A DNA stretch of 64,000 nt, taken from positions 54,508 to 118,507 of the forward strand of contig DASVQQ010000025.1 in assembly GCA_036389035.1 (NCBI GenBank), given 5' to 3'. Below are positions 49,671-59,075 of the stretch, in pieces (the first letter of the stretch is position 1; each line of letters starts with the position of its first letter). The DNA is from Jatrophihabitans sp. Its GTDB lineage: Bacteria; Actinomycetota; Actinomycetes; Mycobacteriales; Jatrophihabitantaceae. The position numbers were made by a program, and so were the translations under genes. Below the pieces are notes generated by a model. It saw only the letters and a list, made by a program, of their open reading frames with translations, ran no database searches and was not told where the DNA came from.

Positions 49671-51071
49671 ATGTCACCGGGCGCCAACGCCCCACCCATC
49701 AAGCCAGGCCGCGGGCTGCCGATGTATGGCGATGTGAGCGCCTTCAGAAGAGAGCAGCGCAGCACGATGGTCGTCTCGTCGATCGCCGTGCTGGTGACCC
49801 TGCTCGTTCTGCCCCTGGGCAGCCATCAGCTGGGGGCGACCACGAGTTACGTCCCGGCGGTGCTGGCCGCGGTGGCCTGCTTCGACATCATGTCGGTCTG
49901 GTTGCTGGCCGGGGAGTACCTGGACAGCGGTGACCGCAGGATGCTGGGGATGTCCCTTGCCTACCTGTGGTCGCTGCTGGTGATGGGCGGCTACGCGCTG
50001 GCGTTTCCCGGGGTGGTGTCCAGCCACCCGCCGCTGGCCGTCACCGCCTCGGTCGCCCCGTACCTCTACATCGGCTGGCATGCCGGCTTTCCGGTGCTGC
50101 TCGGCGCCGCCTGGGGGCCCTGGGCCTTTCTAGAGCGGGTCGAGCACCGGCGACGCTCGACAGTGCTGATCTGCTCGGCGGCGGCGATGAGCGCCGTGGC
50201 GCTGCTCAGCGTGGCCGGCTGCGTGCTGTACGCCCGGCAACTGCCGGTGCTGATCCACGGCCTGGACACCAGTGCCATGGCGAGGGTGACGGCGCCGGTG
50301 GCGCTGCCGCTGGTGGTGGCGAGCCTGCTGATGTGCGCCAGGGCCGTACGCGGCCGCAGCGGGCCCGAACGCTGGAGCAGCGTCGCGATCCTGGTCTGCC
50401 TGTGCGACCTGCTGCTGACCTACTCCTCGCGCTATCGCTACAGCATGGGTTGGTACACCGGCAGGACGCTGACCGTGATGGCGTCGGCGATCGTGCTGCT
50501 GGCCATGCTGGCCTCGTTCCGGCGGCTCAAGGCCACCGCCGAGTTCAACGCCGCCTACGACGGGCTCACCGGCCTGGCCAACCGGCGCAGCGCCTATGAC
50601 TCGCTGGCCGCGATGATCGCCCGGGCAAAGCGCACCCACTCCACGCTGGGCGTGGTGATGTTCGACCTGGACAGGTTCAAGCAGATCAACGACGGCCACG
50701 GCCACGCGGCCGGCGACGAGGTGCTGCGCAGCGTGGCCGCCACCCTGCGCGATACCGTCCGCGACACCGACATCTGTGCCCGGGTGGGCGGCGAGGAGTT
50801 CGTGGTGCTGCTGCCCGACGCCGGCCTGCGGGACGCCAGACAGGTCGCCGAGCGGCTACGGGCCCAACTGCGCGAACGCCAGATCCCGGCGATCGGCTGC
50901 AGCGTCACGGCCAGCTTCGGCGTCGCGGAACTGCGGCCGGACGACGCCACCGCGGAGAACCTGCTGCACCGGGCCGACCAGGCGATGTACCGGGCCAAGG
51001 GGCTGGGCCGCGACCAGGTCGCCGACCGGCCCGCCGAGGCGGTCAGGTCCGACCCGGTACTGGCGCCGTAG
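49671..51071 (+). CDS. Membrane-bound diguanylate cyclase
   Basis: 466 residues. About seven or eight membrane helices fill residues 25-275. A cytoplasmic GGDEF domain follows, with DGLTGLANRRSAYDSL, VVMFDLDRFKQINDGHGHAAGD and the active loop GGEEF. The inhibitory RxxD site (RDTD) lies five residues before GGEEF. The enzyme should therefore make c-di-GMP and be feedback-inhibited by it. No phosphodiesterase domain. It contrasts with the degenerate GGDEF protein at 22522-23934. Confidence 0.95.
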   Translation: MSPGANAPPIKPGRGLPMYGDVSAFRREQRSTMVVSSIAVLVTLLVLPLGSHQLGATTSYVPAVLAAVACFDIMSVWLLAGEYLDSGDRRMLGMSLAYLWSLLVMGGYALAFPGVVSSHPPLAVTASVAPYLYIGWHAGFPVLLGAAWGPWAFLERVEHRRRSTVLICSAAAMSAVALLSVAGCVLYARQLPVLIHGLDTSAMARVTAPVALPLVVASLLMCARAVRGRSGPERWSSVAILVCLCDLLLTYSSRYRYSMGWYTGRTLTVMASAIVLLAMLASFRRLKATAEFNAAYDGLTGLANRRSAYDSLAAMIARAKRTHSTLGVVMFDLDRFKQINDGHGHAAGDEVLRSVAATLRDTVRDTDICARVGGEEFVVLLPDAGLRDARQVAERLRAQLRERQIPAIGCSVTASFGVAELRPDDATAENLLHRADQAMYRAKGLGRDQVADRPAEAVRSDPVLAP

Positions 51072-51196
51072 TCAGATCGGTTGTCAGGCTTTTCATCCCC
51101 ACCGTAACTATCAGTGCTTATACCTCGTTCCTCCTAGCATGAGGGGCACGTCCCTGTCTGCTTTGGACACGTCCATTACGCAATAGGAGGACATCA

Positions 51197-52081
51197 GTGA
51201 GTATGTCGTTTCGTTTCAAAAGGGCCCTGGCTCTCATGACCGGCGTGGTCGTCATCCCCGCCCTCATCGCCGCGCCGTCGGCCGGCGCCGATATTGCCAA
51301 GAAAAATAACCCGGCAGCTCCGACCTGGGCGCCGGCGGCCACCGCGACGATCCACCCGGGCGTCCAGATGTTCACCGACGGCGCCCAGTGCACCGCCAAC
51401 TTCGTCTTCAGCGACGGTGTGTCCGTCTACGTCGGCTACGCCGCCCACTGCGCGGGCACCGGTGCGGCCACCGACACCGACGGCTGCTCGACCGACTCGC
51501 TGCCGCTGGGCACCCCGGTCACCTTCAACAAGCGCGCCACCCTGGTCACCTCGGGCACCCAGGTCGGCACCGGAACGCTCGCGTACTCCTCCTGGATCGC
51601 CATGCAGCAGGCCGGTGAGACCAACGCAGACGCCTGCGCCTACAACGACTTCGCCCTGGTGAAGGTGGACGCGCCCTACGTGGCCAACGTGAACCCGTCA
51701 GTGCCGTTCTGGGGCGGTCCGGTCGCGCTGAACACCCAGGGCACCGCCACCGGTGACAAGGTCTACAGCTACGGCAACTCCATCTTGCGGGGCGGCATCG
51801 AACTGCTCTCGCCCAAGACCGGCGTCAGCCTCGGCGATGAGGGCAATGGCTGGTCGCACACGGTGTACACCGTGAGCCCGGGCGTCCCGGGAGACTCGGG
51901 GTCCGGCTTCCTGGACCCGTCCGGCAACGCGCTCGGCACCCTGTCGACGCTGCAGCTGGCGCCGCTGCCCGCCGCCAACGGCGTCGGCAACCTGTCCAGG
52001 GAGCTGGCCTACGCCAACGCCCACGGCATGTCCGGCGTGAACCTGGTCCCGGGCACCGAGGCCTTCGCCCCGGTCGTCTGA
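51197..52081 (+). CDS. Secreted trypsin-like (S1) serine protease
   Basis: 294 residues. Signal peptide about 1-34 (ending AGA). The chymotrypsin triad is visible: His in YVGYAAHCAG, Asp in YNDFALVKVD, Ser in GVPGDSGSGFLD. Cysteines in QCTANF and AAHC probably form the usual disulfide. GTG at 51197 follows AGGAGG at 6 nt; an ATG two codons later is less well placed. Single gene with a terminator behind it. Confidence 0.9.
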   Translation: MSMSFRFKRALALMTGVVVIPALIAAPSAGADIAKKNNPAAPTWAPAATATIHPGVQMFTDGAQCTANFVFSDGVSVYVGYAAHCAGTGAATDTDGCSTDSLPLGTPVTFNKRATLVTSGTQVGTGTLAYSSWIAMQQAGETNADACAYNDFALVKVDAPYVANVNPSVPFWGGPVALNTQGTATGDKVYSYGNSILRGGIELLSPKTGVSLGDEGNGWSHTVYTVSPGVPGDSGSGFLDPSGNALGTLSTLQLAPLPAANGVGNLSRELAYANAHGMSGVNLVPGTEAFAPVV

Positions 52082-52099
52082 GTCGTCCGCACGCACGCC

Positions 52100-52133
52100 A
52101 AGCGGCCCGCGACCTCACCGTTGCGGGCCGCTT
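52100..52133 (+). terminator. Terminator of the S1 protease gene
   Basis: 11-bp inverted repeat AAGCGGCCCGC/GCGGGCCGCTT with a 12-nt loop, followed by CGGCTTGT, 19 bp past the stop. Confidence 0.8.
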
Positions 52134-52312
52134 CGGCTTGTGCGCCCGGGCTGCCGCCTCCGTTGAGCCGTGGCTCGACCGCGCCCAACGGCGAGGCGGG
52201 GTAGCCCGGCGGATAGGCACAGCAGCTTCCGAGGTTGACTCTTCGACCGGGACTATAGGATTGCCGCCTTGGGCCGGTGAGGCCTGCTGTGATTTTGGGG
52301 TAAGGGGCCAAC

Positions 52313-53974
52313 ATGACCATCGCCGCGAACCCGCTGCCCGGAAGTCCCCGACTTCTGCTCGGGCCCGTCCTGCGCCACGTCGGCCAGGACGACGCCACCA
52401 TCTGGGTCGAGACCGACCGGGCCTGCGTGGTGGAGATCCTCGGCCACCGCGAATCCACCTGGTGCATGGCGGGGCACCACTACGCCCTGGTGGTGCTGAG
52501 CGGGCTGCCGGCCGGGCAGAGCATCGACTATGACGTCCGGCTGGACGACCAGGCCGTCTGGCCGGTCGCCGAGGACCCGCGGCCGCGTCCCCGGATCCGC
52601 ACCCTGGACGTCGACGCGCCGGTCCGGATCGCGTTCGGCTCCTGCCGTTACGCCCGCTCGGAAACGGTCGCCGATGACACCCACTACGAGCCGGACGCCC
52701 TGATGGTGCTGGCCCGGCAGCTGGCCGGGCAGGACGTGGCCAGCTGGCCGCACGCGCTGCTGATGCTGGGCGATCAGGTCTATGCCGATGAGACCAGTGA
52801 GGAGACCCGGCAGCGGATCCGGCAGCGTCGTGACATCACCACCGGTTCCAAGGAGCAGGTGGCCGACTACGAGGAGTACACCTGGCTCTACGCCGAGTCC
52901 TGGGATGACCCCGACGTCCGGTGGTTGATGTCGGTCCTTCCCAGCTCGATGATCTTCGACGACCACGACATCTGCGACGACTGGAACACCTCGCGGTCCT
53001 GGCGCGAGGACATGCAGGCCACCGACTGGTGGGCCGAGCGGGTCATCGGCGGGCTGGCCTCGTACTGGGTCTACCAGCACCTGGGCAACCTGTCCCCCAC
53101 CGACCTGGCCGCTGACGAGCTGTACCAGCAGGTCCGCGGCCACGGCGGCGATGTCGAGCCGTTGCTGCGGGCCTTCGCCGAGCACGCCGACGCCGAGGCC
53201 GACGGCGCCAAGGGCACCCGCTGGTCCTACCGGCGTGACTTCGGACCGATCCGGCTGCTGATGATCGACTCGCGGTGCGGCCGCATACTCGACGGCCAGC
53301 GCAGCATGATCGCCGACAACGAGCTGGACTGGATCAGCGAGCAGGCCGACGGGGATTATGACCACCTGCTCATCGGCACCTCGCTGCCCTGGCTGCTGGC
53401 GCGGGCGCTGCACGATATCGAGTCGTGGAACGAGGCCCTGGCCGACGGCGTTCGAGGCGCCCGGCTGGCCCGCTGGTCGGAGACGCTGCGCCGGGCGGCC
53501 GACCTGGAGCACTGGGCAGCGTTCCACAGCTCCTTCGACAGCCTCGCCGACCTGATCCGGGAGGTCGCCCAGGGCAAGCGCGGTGAGCGTGCCCCGGCAA
53601 CGGTGTGCGTGCTGTCCGGCGACGTCCATCACGCCTACGTGGCACGGGCCATCTATGACGAGCCGGTCAGCTCGCAGGTCTACCAGCTGACCTGCTCACC
53701 GCTGCACAACTACGTGCCGCTGGTGATGAAGGTGGCATTCCGGCTGGCCTGGAGCCGGCTGGCCGAGCGCACCGCCCGATCGCTGCTCAGTGTCGTGACC
53801 CGGGTCCCGCGCACCCAGTTGCGCTGGAGCCGCGAAGCCGGGCCGTACTTCGGCAACGAGATGATGACGTTCACCGCGGCCGGCCGGATAGCCCTGGTCG
53901 AGCTGGCTCGGACCCGCGCCGAGGACAGCGACTCGCTGCACGTGGTGCAGCGGGTCGCGTTGGCCAGCGACTGA
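52313..53974 (+). CDS. PhoD-like metallophosphatase
   Basis: 553 residues. A fibronectin-like N-terminal domain (residues 10-95) is followed by FGSCRYARS, LMLGDQVYADE, SMIFDDHDICDDW and VLSGDVHHAYVA, the metal-binding segments of PhoD/alkaline phosphatase D enzymes. Unlike classic PhoD there is no Tat signal peptide, so it is predicted cytoplasmic. The arrangement of the C-terminal ~130 residues, rich in Trp and Arg, matches the shorter actinobacterial 'alkaline phosphatase D-like' group. Substrate unknown; a phosphodiesterase is possible. Confidence 0.88.
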   Translation: MTIAANPLPGSPRLLLGPVLRHVGQDDATIWVETDRACVVEILGHRESTWCMAGHHYALVVLSGLPAGQSIDYDVRLDDQAVWPVAEDPRPRPRIRTLDVDAPVRIAFGSCRYARSETVADDTHYEPDALMVLARQLAGQDVASWPHALLMLGDQVYADETSEETRQRIRQRRDITTGSKEQVADYEEYTWLYAESWDDPDVRWLMSVLPSSMIFDDHDICDDWNTSRSWREDMQATDWWAERVIGGLASYWVYQHLGNLSPTDLAADELYQQVRGHGGDVEPLLRAFAEHADAEADGAKGTRWSYRRDFGPIRLLMIDSRCGRILDGQRSMIADNELDWISEQADGDYDHLLIGTSLPWLLARALHDIESWNEALADGVRGARLARWSETLRRAADLEHWAAFHSSFDSLADLIREVAQGKRGERAPATVCVLSGDVHHAYVARAIYDEPVSSQVYQLTCSPLHNYVPLVMKVAFRLAWSRLAERTARSLLSVVTRVPRTQLRWSREAGPYFGNEMMTFTAAGRIALVELARTRAEDSDSLHVVQRVALASD

Positions 53975-53979
53975 CCGCT

Positions 53980-54014
53980 GAGCGGCCCGGCAGCGACTGG
54001 TCAGCGGGCCGCTC
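53980..54014. terminator. Terminator between convergent genes
   Basis: 9-bp inverted repeat GAGCGGCCC/GGGCCGCTC with a 17-nt loop, between gene ends at 53974 and 54061. Partly repeated CAGCGACTGGTCAGCGG sequence follows. Confidence 0.5.
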
Positions 54015-54060
54015 GACAGTGACCAGTCAGCGGTCCGCCGTCAGCGCCTTGAGCAGCGGT

Positions 54061-55302
54061 CTAGTCGGCGGCAGGCGTCAGCTCGCTCAGCGGGGTGCCG
54101 GTGTCGGCCAACCGATCGGCGTCTATGCCGGCCTGTGAACGGATCAGGGCCTTGATGTCGTCGGTGACATCCCAGACGTTGACATTCATCCCGGCCAGCA
54201 CCCGATTGTCCTTGAGCCAGAAGGCGATGAACTCCCGGCCGGGCACGTCGCCACGGAACACCACCCGGTCATAGCCGCCCGGGTCGACGTAGCCGACGTA
54301 CTCCATTCCCAGGTCGTACTGATCGGTGAAGAAGTAGGGCAGCTGGTCGTAGTGCGCCCGCTGACCGAGCATCGACGCCGCGGCGGTCTTGGGCTGGTTC
54401 AGCGCGTTGGCCCAGTGCTCGACCCGGATGTGCTTGTTGTACAAGGCGTTCATCGAGTTGGCCACGTCACCGGCGGCGAAGATCCGCCAATCGCTGCTGC
54501 ACAGGGACGAGTCGAGCACGATGCCGTCGTCCACGCTCAGGCCCGCGGCCTCGGCGAGCTGGCTGTTGGGGGTGACGCCGACCGCCACCAGCACCGCGTC
54601 GGCCTCGATCACCGTGCCGTCGCCGAGCGTGACGCCGCTGGCGCGGCCGGCGCTGGTGCAGATCTCGGTGATGCTGGCGTTGAACCGGAAATCCACCCCG
54701 CGCTGGAGGTGCAGGTCGGCGAACACCCGCGCCACCTCGGGCCCGAGGACCCGCAGCAGCGGCAGCTCGGCGCTCTCGACCACGGTGACCTCGACGCCCG
54801 CCTGGCGGGCCGCGGCCGCGACTTCCAGGCCGATCCAGCCGGCGCCGATCACCACCAGCCGCGAGATGGTGGGCAGCAGCGCGCGCAACCGGTCCGAGTC
54901 GTCCAGCGTGCGCAGCAGGTGCACGCCTTCGGCGTCGGCGCCCGGCACCGACAGCGTGCGGGGGCTGGCCCCGGTGGCCAGCAGCAGCATGTCGTAGCCG
55001 ACCTGGTCGCCGTCGCTCAGCTCGACCACGCGCGCGTCGCGATCCAGGCGGCTGGCGGTGCTGTTCAGGCGCAGTTCGACGTCGTGTTCGGCATACCAGC
55101 TCTCGGGGTGGACGAAGGCCTTCTCACGCTCAGCCGAACCGGCCAGGTAACCCTTGGACAGCGGTGGCCGTTCGTAGGGCAGGTGCTGCTCGGCGCCGAT
55201 CAGCGTGATGCGACCGCTGAAGCCCTGATCGCGAAGGGCTTCAGCCGTTTTGGCGCCGGCCAGACTGGCGCCGACGATGACGAAGTTTTCCGACGTGCTC
55301 AT
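54061..55302 (-). CDS. Ferredoxin/rubredoxin reductase-like FAD oxidoreductase
   Basis: 413 residues. FAD motif VIVGASLAGAKTAEAL (about 8-23), HLPYERPPLSKGYL, NAD motif LVVIGAGWIGLEVAAAAR near 148, and IFAAGDVAN near 270. This is the PuxA/RhdA-type pyridine-nucleotide reductase that passes electrons to ferredoxin or a monooxygenase. No ferredoxin or P450 gene is adjacent. It starts 31 bp after folE on the same strand. Confidence 0.92.
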   Translation of the reverse strand: MSTSENFVIVGASLAGAKTAEALRDQGFSGRITLIGAEQHLPYERPPLSKGYLAGSAEREKAFVHPESWYAEHDVELRLNSTASRLDRDARVVELSDGDQVGYDMLLLATGASPRTLSVPGADAEGVHLLRTLDDSDRLRALLPTISRLVVIGAGWIGLEVAAAARQAGVEVTVVESAELPLLRVLGPEVARVFADLHLQRGVDFRFNASITEICTSAGRASGVTLGDGTVIEADAVLVAVGVTPNSQLAEAAGLSVDDGIVLDSSLCSSDWRIFAAGDVANSMNALYNKHIRVEHWANALNQPKTAAASMLGQRAHYDQLPYFFTDQYDLGMEYVGYVDPGGYDRVVFRGDVPGREFIAFWLKDNRVLAGMNVNVWDVTDDIKALIRSQAGIDADRLADTGTPLSELTPAAD

Positions 55303-55333
55303 CGAGCGTGCCTCTCTCGTGGGGTGTGCGACA

Positions 55334-56002
55334 TCAGCGGTCGCGGGTCAGTGCGAAGAATTCCTGGCGGGCTGCCGGGTCGATGCGCAGGTGGCCGTGC
55401 AGCGCCGAGGTGAGGGTGCGCGAGCCGTGCGCGCGGACCCCCCGCAGTGACATGCACTGGTGCTCGGCCTCGAGAACTACCCCGACGCCCTTGGGGTGCA
55501 GGTGCGCCTGCAGGCAGTCCGCGACCTGCTGGGTGAGCCGTTCCTGGACCTGCAGGCCCCGGGCGAAACGCTCGAGGACCCGAGCCAGCTTGGACAGTCC
55601 CACGATGCGCTGATCGGGAAGGTAGCCGACGTGCGCCACTCCGTGAAAGGGCAGCAGGTGGTGCTCGCACAGCGACTGGAACGGTATGCCGCAGGCCAGC
55701 ACGAGCTGGTCGTAGTTCTCGTCGTTGGCGAACGTGGTCAGGTCGAAGTCGCGCGGGGTCAGCAGTTCGGCATAGGCGCCGGCCACCCGCCGCGGGGTCT
55801 GGCGCAGGTGCTCGGCCTCGGGGTCCTGGCCCAGCGCGATCAGCAGCGCTCGAACCGCGCGCTCGGCACCCGGGAGGTCGATCGGCGGGGTGGCGTTGAC
55901 GATGCGCAGGGTATGGGGCGCCGTGCCGGCCGCCGGATCGTCGAAGTCCTCGGCCGGGTCAGCACCCGGGTCGGGCTGCACCGGTGCTACAACATTGACC
56001 AT
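55334..56002 (-). CDS. folE: GTP cyclohydrolase I
   Basis: 222 residues. The zinc-binding and catalytic segments are SLCEHHLLPFHGVAHVGYLP and EAEHQCMSLRGVR, with Cys and two His ligands intact. The N-terminal ~40 residues are an acidic extension. It converts GTP to 7,8-dihydroneopterin triphosphate, for folate or pterin. It is not next to folP/folB/folK here. It is paired with a ferredoxin-reductase-like gene and opposite a Cys-containing regulator, which hints at a second, regulated copy. Confidence 0.96.
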   Translation of the reverse strand: MVNVVAPVQPDPGADPAEDFDDPAAGTAPHTLRIVNATPPIDLPGAERAVRALLIALGQDPEAEHLRQTPRRVAGAYAELLTPRDFDLTTFANDENYDQLVLACGIPFQSLCEHHLLPFHGVAHVGYLPDQRIVGLSKLARVLERFARGLQVQERLTQQVADCLQAHLHPKGVGVVLEAEHQCMSLRGVRAHGSRTLTSALHGHLRIDPAARQEFFALTRDR

Positions 56003-56100
56003 GGCGGGGGCTCCCCTCTATCGGAATACCAGAAGTACGTTAGACCGCTGACATTCTTTCGTCAACGGGAGTATCTTTTAGAAATATGGAGGGAGCGGCA

Positions 56101-56838
56101 ATGCCACCGTCGCGGCACCAAGTCGCCATCCAGGCGCGGCTGCGCAGCATCGCCTCCCTCGGTGAGCCGATGCGCCAGACCCTCTACCGCTACGTCACCG
56201 AGCAGTCCGAGCCGGTCAGCCGGGAACAGGCGGCCCGCGGGGTCGGGGTCGCTCATCACGTGGCCAAGTTCCACCTCGACAAGCTGGAGGAGGATGGCCT
56301 GCTCGAGGTGGAGTACCGCCGGCCGGCCGGTCGCACCGGGCCCGGCGCCGGCCGCCCGGCGAAGTTCTACCGCCGCGCCGCCCGCGACATCGCCGTCAGC
56401 CTGCCCGAACGGCAGTACGAGCTGCCCGGGCGGTTGATGGCCGAGGCGATCACGGCCAGCACCGCCTCGGCCGAACCGGTGTCGGCCACGCTGCGCGCGG
56501 CGGCCCAGGCCACCGGCGAGCGGATGGGTCGACAGGCCGGCCAGCTCGCCGGCTGCCAGCCCGGCCCCGACGAACTGGTCGCCGCGGTGTGCGAGGTGCT
56601 GGAGGGCGTGGGCTACGAGCCCAGGGTGACCTTCGACCGCGTCACCCTGAGCAACTGCCCCTTCCACAGCCTGGCCAAGGACTACACCGGCCTGGTGTGC
56701 GGCATGAACCTGCACCTGCTGCGCGGGCTGGTCGACAGCCTCGAGGACCAGCGGCTGCAGGCCCGGCTGGACCCGGCAGCCGGACGCTGCTGCGTCACCC
56801 TCAGCCGGCCCCGGAGCGGGTCGTCTTTGGACGCGTAG
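56101..56838 (+). CDS. HTH transcriptional regulator with C-terminal cysteine motif
   Basis: 245 residues. An ArsR/MarR-like winged helix fills about 10-95 (MRQTLYRYVTEQSEPVSREQ and VAKFHLDKLEEDGLLEVEYR). The C-terminal domain contains NCPFHSLAKDYTGLVCGMN (two Cys, 13 residues apart) and RCCVTL. This pattern occurs in actinobacterial regulators related to SufR, where cysteines may hold an Fe-S cluster or metal. GGAGGGAG is 7 nt before the ATG at 56101; an ATG at 56086 is unlikely. Divergent from folE, with a 98-bp shared region containing the imperfect palindrome TATCTTTTAGAAATA. Confidence 0.82.
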   Translation: MPPSRHQVAIQARLRSIASLGEPMRQTLYRYVTEQSEPVSREQAARGVGVAHHVAKFHLDKLEEDGLLEVEYRRPAGRTGPGAGRPAKFYRRAARDIAVSLPERQYELPGRLMAEAITASTASAEPVSATLRAAAQATGERMGRQAGQLAGCQPGPDELVAAVCEVLEGVGYEPRVTFDRVTLSNCPFHSLAKDYTGLVCGMNLHLLRGLVDSLEDQRLQARLDPAAGRCCVTLSRPRSGSSLDA

Positions 56839-56882
56839 CGGTTTCGCACGCCCCGGCGAGCGCGGCCGCTACGCGTTAGCTG

Positions 56883-56918
56883 ACGCCGCGGCCCTGCCCG
56901 AAGGCAGGGCCGCGGCGT
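56883..56918. terminator. Bidirectional terminator hairpin
   Basis: Perfect 16-bp inverted repeat with a CGAA tetraloop between convergent genes ending at 56838 and 56941. Confidence 0.92.
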
Positions 56919-56940
56919 TGACCAGCGGTTGTCAGTGGGG

Positions 56941-58011
56941 TCAGAAGGTGATGCCCCGGTTGGCGAAAGCGGTCCGGACCGCATTGGCGGCAGCGGCGCC
57001 GTCCCGAGCCAGTGCCTTGTTGTACGTCGCCTTGGCAGCCGCGCTGAACGAGGTGCCGGGTGCGAAGTCGAACTGGGCGTCCATGATCGTGGTGTCAGCC
57101 CGGCGGGTGCCCAGACCCAGCGAGACGTAGGCGTTGCGGATGTCCCACAGCCCGCGGCTCCAGATCATCCCGTCGAAGTGGACCTGGTTGCGCCGGTCGG
57201 CCACGGTCAGGTTGCTGTCCACCCGGCGCAGGCAGTGCGGCACCGTGCTGGTGTAGGAGACCGAGTCCCAGTCCATCGTGCAGGCGTGGTCGGCCTTGAC
57301 CGGCCAGCCGTACTGCTGCGCGGCGGCCAGGCCTACGGTGATGCTGAGGTAGTCGCCGAACGCCTCGCCGATGGCGCCGGCGTCCAGGCTGGTCCCGTAG
57401 CCAGGCACCTGGGACTGGTGCACCGCGTGACCGTACTCGTGCACGAGCACCTCGGCGTCCTCGGCGTCATCGACCCCGCCCTTGCCCATCCGGACCCGGA
57501 ACGGCTTGTCGGTCTGGTAGGAGTTGTCGCCGCCGTACTGGTTGATCTTCACGTGGAACTGCTCGTCCAGGATCGGGCGCAGGGTCGTTCCGAAGCCGAG
57601 GGACTGCAGGTACTCCTGTGCCTGGTTGATCCAGAAGTAGGCCATCACCTGCTCGAACTGGTCCTCGTGCCGGTTGTAGAAATGGGTGTTGGTCGCGGAG
57701 TAGGCCGGCGTGCCGGTGCTGGACTGCACGCTCACCCACCTGCCGTTCAGGTAGCCCGAGCCGTCCAGGTTGCGCAGCTGAGCCGTCGCGTACTCACTGG
57801 CCGGCACCGCGGTGGCCGAGTCGTTGTCATCGACCAGGTTCTGGTTGCCGCTGGACTGCACCGGGTTGACCATGAAGACACTGGCGGTTCCGGTCGAGCC
57901 GGGGCCGGCGTCCGGCTTGGCGCTACCGGCGTGGGCAGGGCCCAGCTGCACGGTGAGGGCGGCCAGCGCGCAGCCGGCTATGGCTACGCGGGCAGTGCGG
58001 TTTCCGAGCAT
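56941..58011 (-). CDS. Secreted zinc metallopeptidase (M36/fungalysin-like)
   Basis: 356 residues with a signal peptide (about 1-29, ending AHA). The catalytic motif HEYGHAVH (HExxH) lies near residue 197, and the third zinc ligand in IGEAFGDYLS about 25 residues later. That spacing and the preceding EDAEVLV are those of fungalysin-type (M36) gluzincins, though the protein is shorter than typical M36 enzymes and has no clear propeptide. Two cysteines (ACTMDW, HCLRRV) may pair. Confidence 0.88.
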   Translation of the reverse strand: MLGNRTARVAIAGCALAALTVQLGPAHAGSAKPDAGPGSTGTASVFMVNPVQSSGNQNLVDDNDSATAVPASEYATAQLRNLDGSGYLNGRWVSVQSSTGTPAYSATNTHFYNRHEDQFEQVMAYFWINQAQEYLQSLGFGTTLRPILDEQFHVKINQYGGDNSYQTDKPFRVRMGKGGVDDAEDAEVLVHEYGHAVHQSQVPGYGTSLDAGAIGEAFGDYLSITVGLAAAQQYGWPVKADHACTMDWDSVSYTSTVPHCLRRVDSNLTVADRRNQVHFDGMIWSRGLWDIRNAYVSLGLGTRRADTTIMDAQFDFAPGTSFSAAAKATYNKALARDGAAAANAVRTAFANRGITF

Positions 58012-58149
58012 CTATACCTCCGTTGATCACGTGCCGGCACAGCCGGCAACGTGGTGAAATGAGCTGGGTGTCAAAGTGCGGGCGTTCAGGCCAGGGTATG
58101 CGGATTGTGTCCGGTCGGGAAGGTTCGGTCAACACATCGCCCGCGGCGC

Positions 58150-59070
58150 TCAGGACACCACCTCGGTCTCCACCGCTGCGCGCGTCATCTGCGGCGAGCC
58201 GAGGCAGTTGGCCAGCGGCCGGAGGGCCTGGCACCACTGGACGGGGACGGCCGGCATGTCCAGGCCCGGTCCCTTCCAGCTCACGCTCTCGCCGCTCCAG
58301 ATCACCGGCGACCCGACCGGGTTCCAGACCAGGTGCGCCGACCGGTGCCCGGAGTAGGTCCCGGTCTGCAGGGTGGCGTGGATCGGGCGCCACCGGCTGG
58401 CGAAGGCCCGGTCGGCGGTGCTCGGCGGGTACCAGCACACCGTGGTCAGCACCTTGGTCCGAACCGTGACGTTGACCAGCAACTCACCCAGCAGGTCCAG
58501 GCCCAGCACCAGCCAGGAGATGCCGGTGGCCGCCACCGGCTGCGCCGCCGCCGGGGCGTACTCGTCATCGGTCTGGATGGTGGTGTCGGAGTCGGAGTCG
58601 CCGTAGCCGGCGCCCAGGTCATCGGCCTGCCCGACCGCGCTCTTGCTGCTCGGGGGCAGGTGGCCGCGAGCCTTGTCGATCACCTTGCGCAGGTTGGGAT
58701 CGAGGGCGTAGGCCCGGCCCGCGTAGCCGTGCAGGGTCGCCTCGACGGTGCCGTGATAGGCCGAGGCCCAGTTCATCGCCGCGGTGGCGTTCGGCACCGA
58801 GGTGGTCGCCCGGAACAGCACCACCTGCACCCGGTCGTTGAGAAAGCCGATCCCCGCCATGAACACGCCTTCGGCGGCCAGCGGGGACAAGGTGCGGTAA
58901 AGGTCACCCCACAGCGGGTTGGACACGATCCGGCCGAGACCGGCGTCGACATCGGGTGGAAAGTCCACCTGCGCGAGCTTGAGGTTGCCGGACCGGTCGA
59001 AGGCCTCGAATGGAAAGACCCGGTAACCCAGCTTCAGCATCGCCCGGGCGATCCGGGCGTCATATCCCAT
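58150..59070 (-). CDS. Unknown protein, candidate contractile-system cargo or accessory
   Basis: 306 residues. It starts 5 bp after the stop of the LAS-peptidase-like gene, so the two are an operon. No signal peptide. The N-terminal ~140 residues look globular (MGYDARIARAMLKLGYRVFP, then GVFMAGIGFLNDRVQVVLF). An acidic linker with GDSDSDTTIQTDDE follows, and then a beta-rich C-terminal domain with many Trp and several Cys (TTVCWYPP, QWCQALRPLANC). I do not recognise any part. It sits back-to-back with the sheath operon. ATG at 59070 chosen; the frame is open upstream only as antisense-like sequence. Confidence 0.65.
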   Translation of the reverse strand: MGYDARIARAMLKLGYRVFPFEAFDRSGNLKLAQVDFPPDVDAGLGRIVSNPLWGDLYRTLSPLAAEGVFMAGIGFLNDRVQVVLFRATTSVPNATAAMNWASAYHGTVEATLHGYAGRAYALDPNLRKVIDKARGHLPPSSKSAVGQADDLGAGYGDSDSDTTIQTDDEYAPAAAQPVAATGISWLVLGLDLLGELLVNVTVRTKVLTTVCWYPPSTADRAFASRWRPIHATLQTGTYSGHRSAHLVWNPVGSPVIWSGESVSWKGPGLDMPAVPVQWCQALRPLANCLGSPQMTRAAVETEVVS

Positions 59071-59075
59071 CGCCG

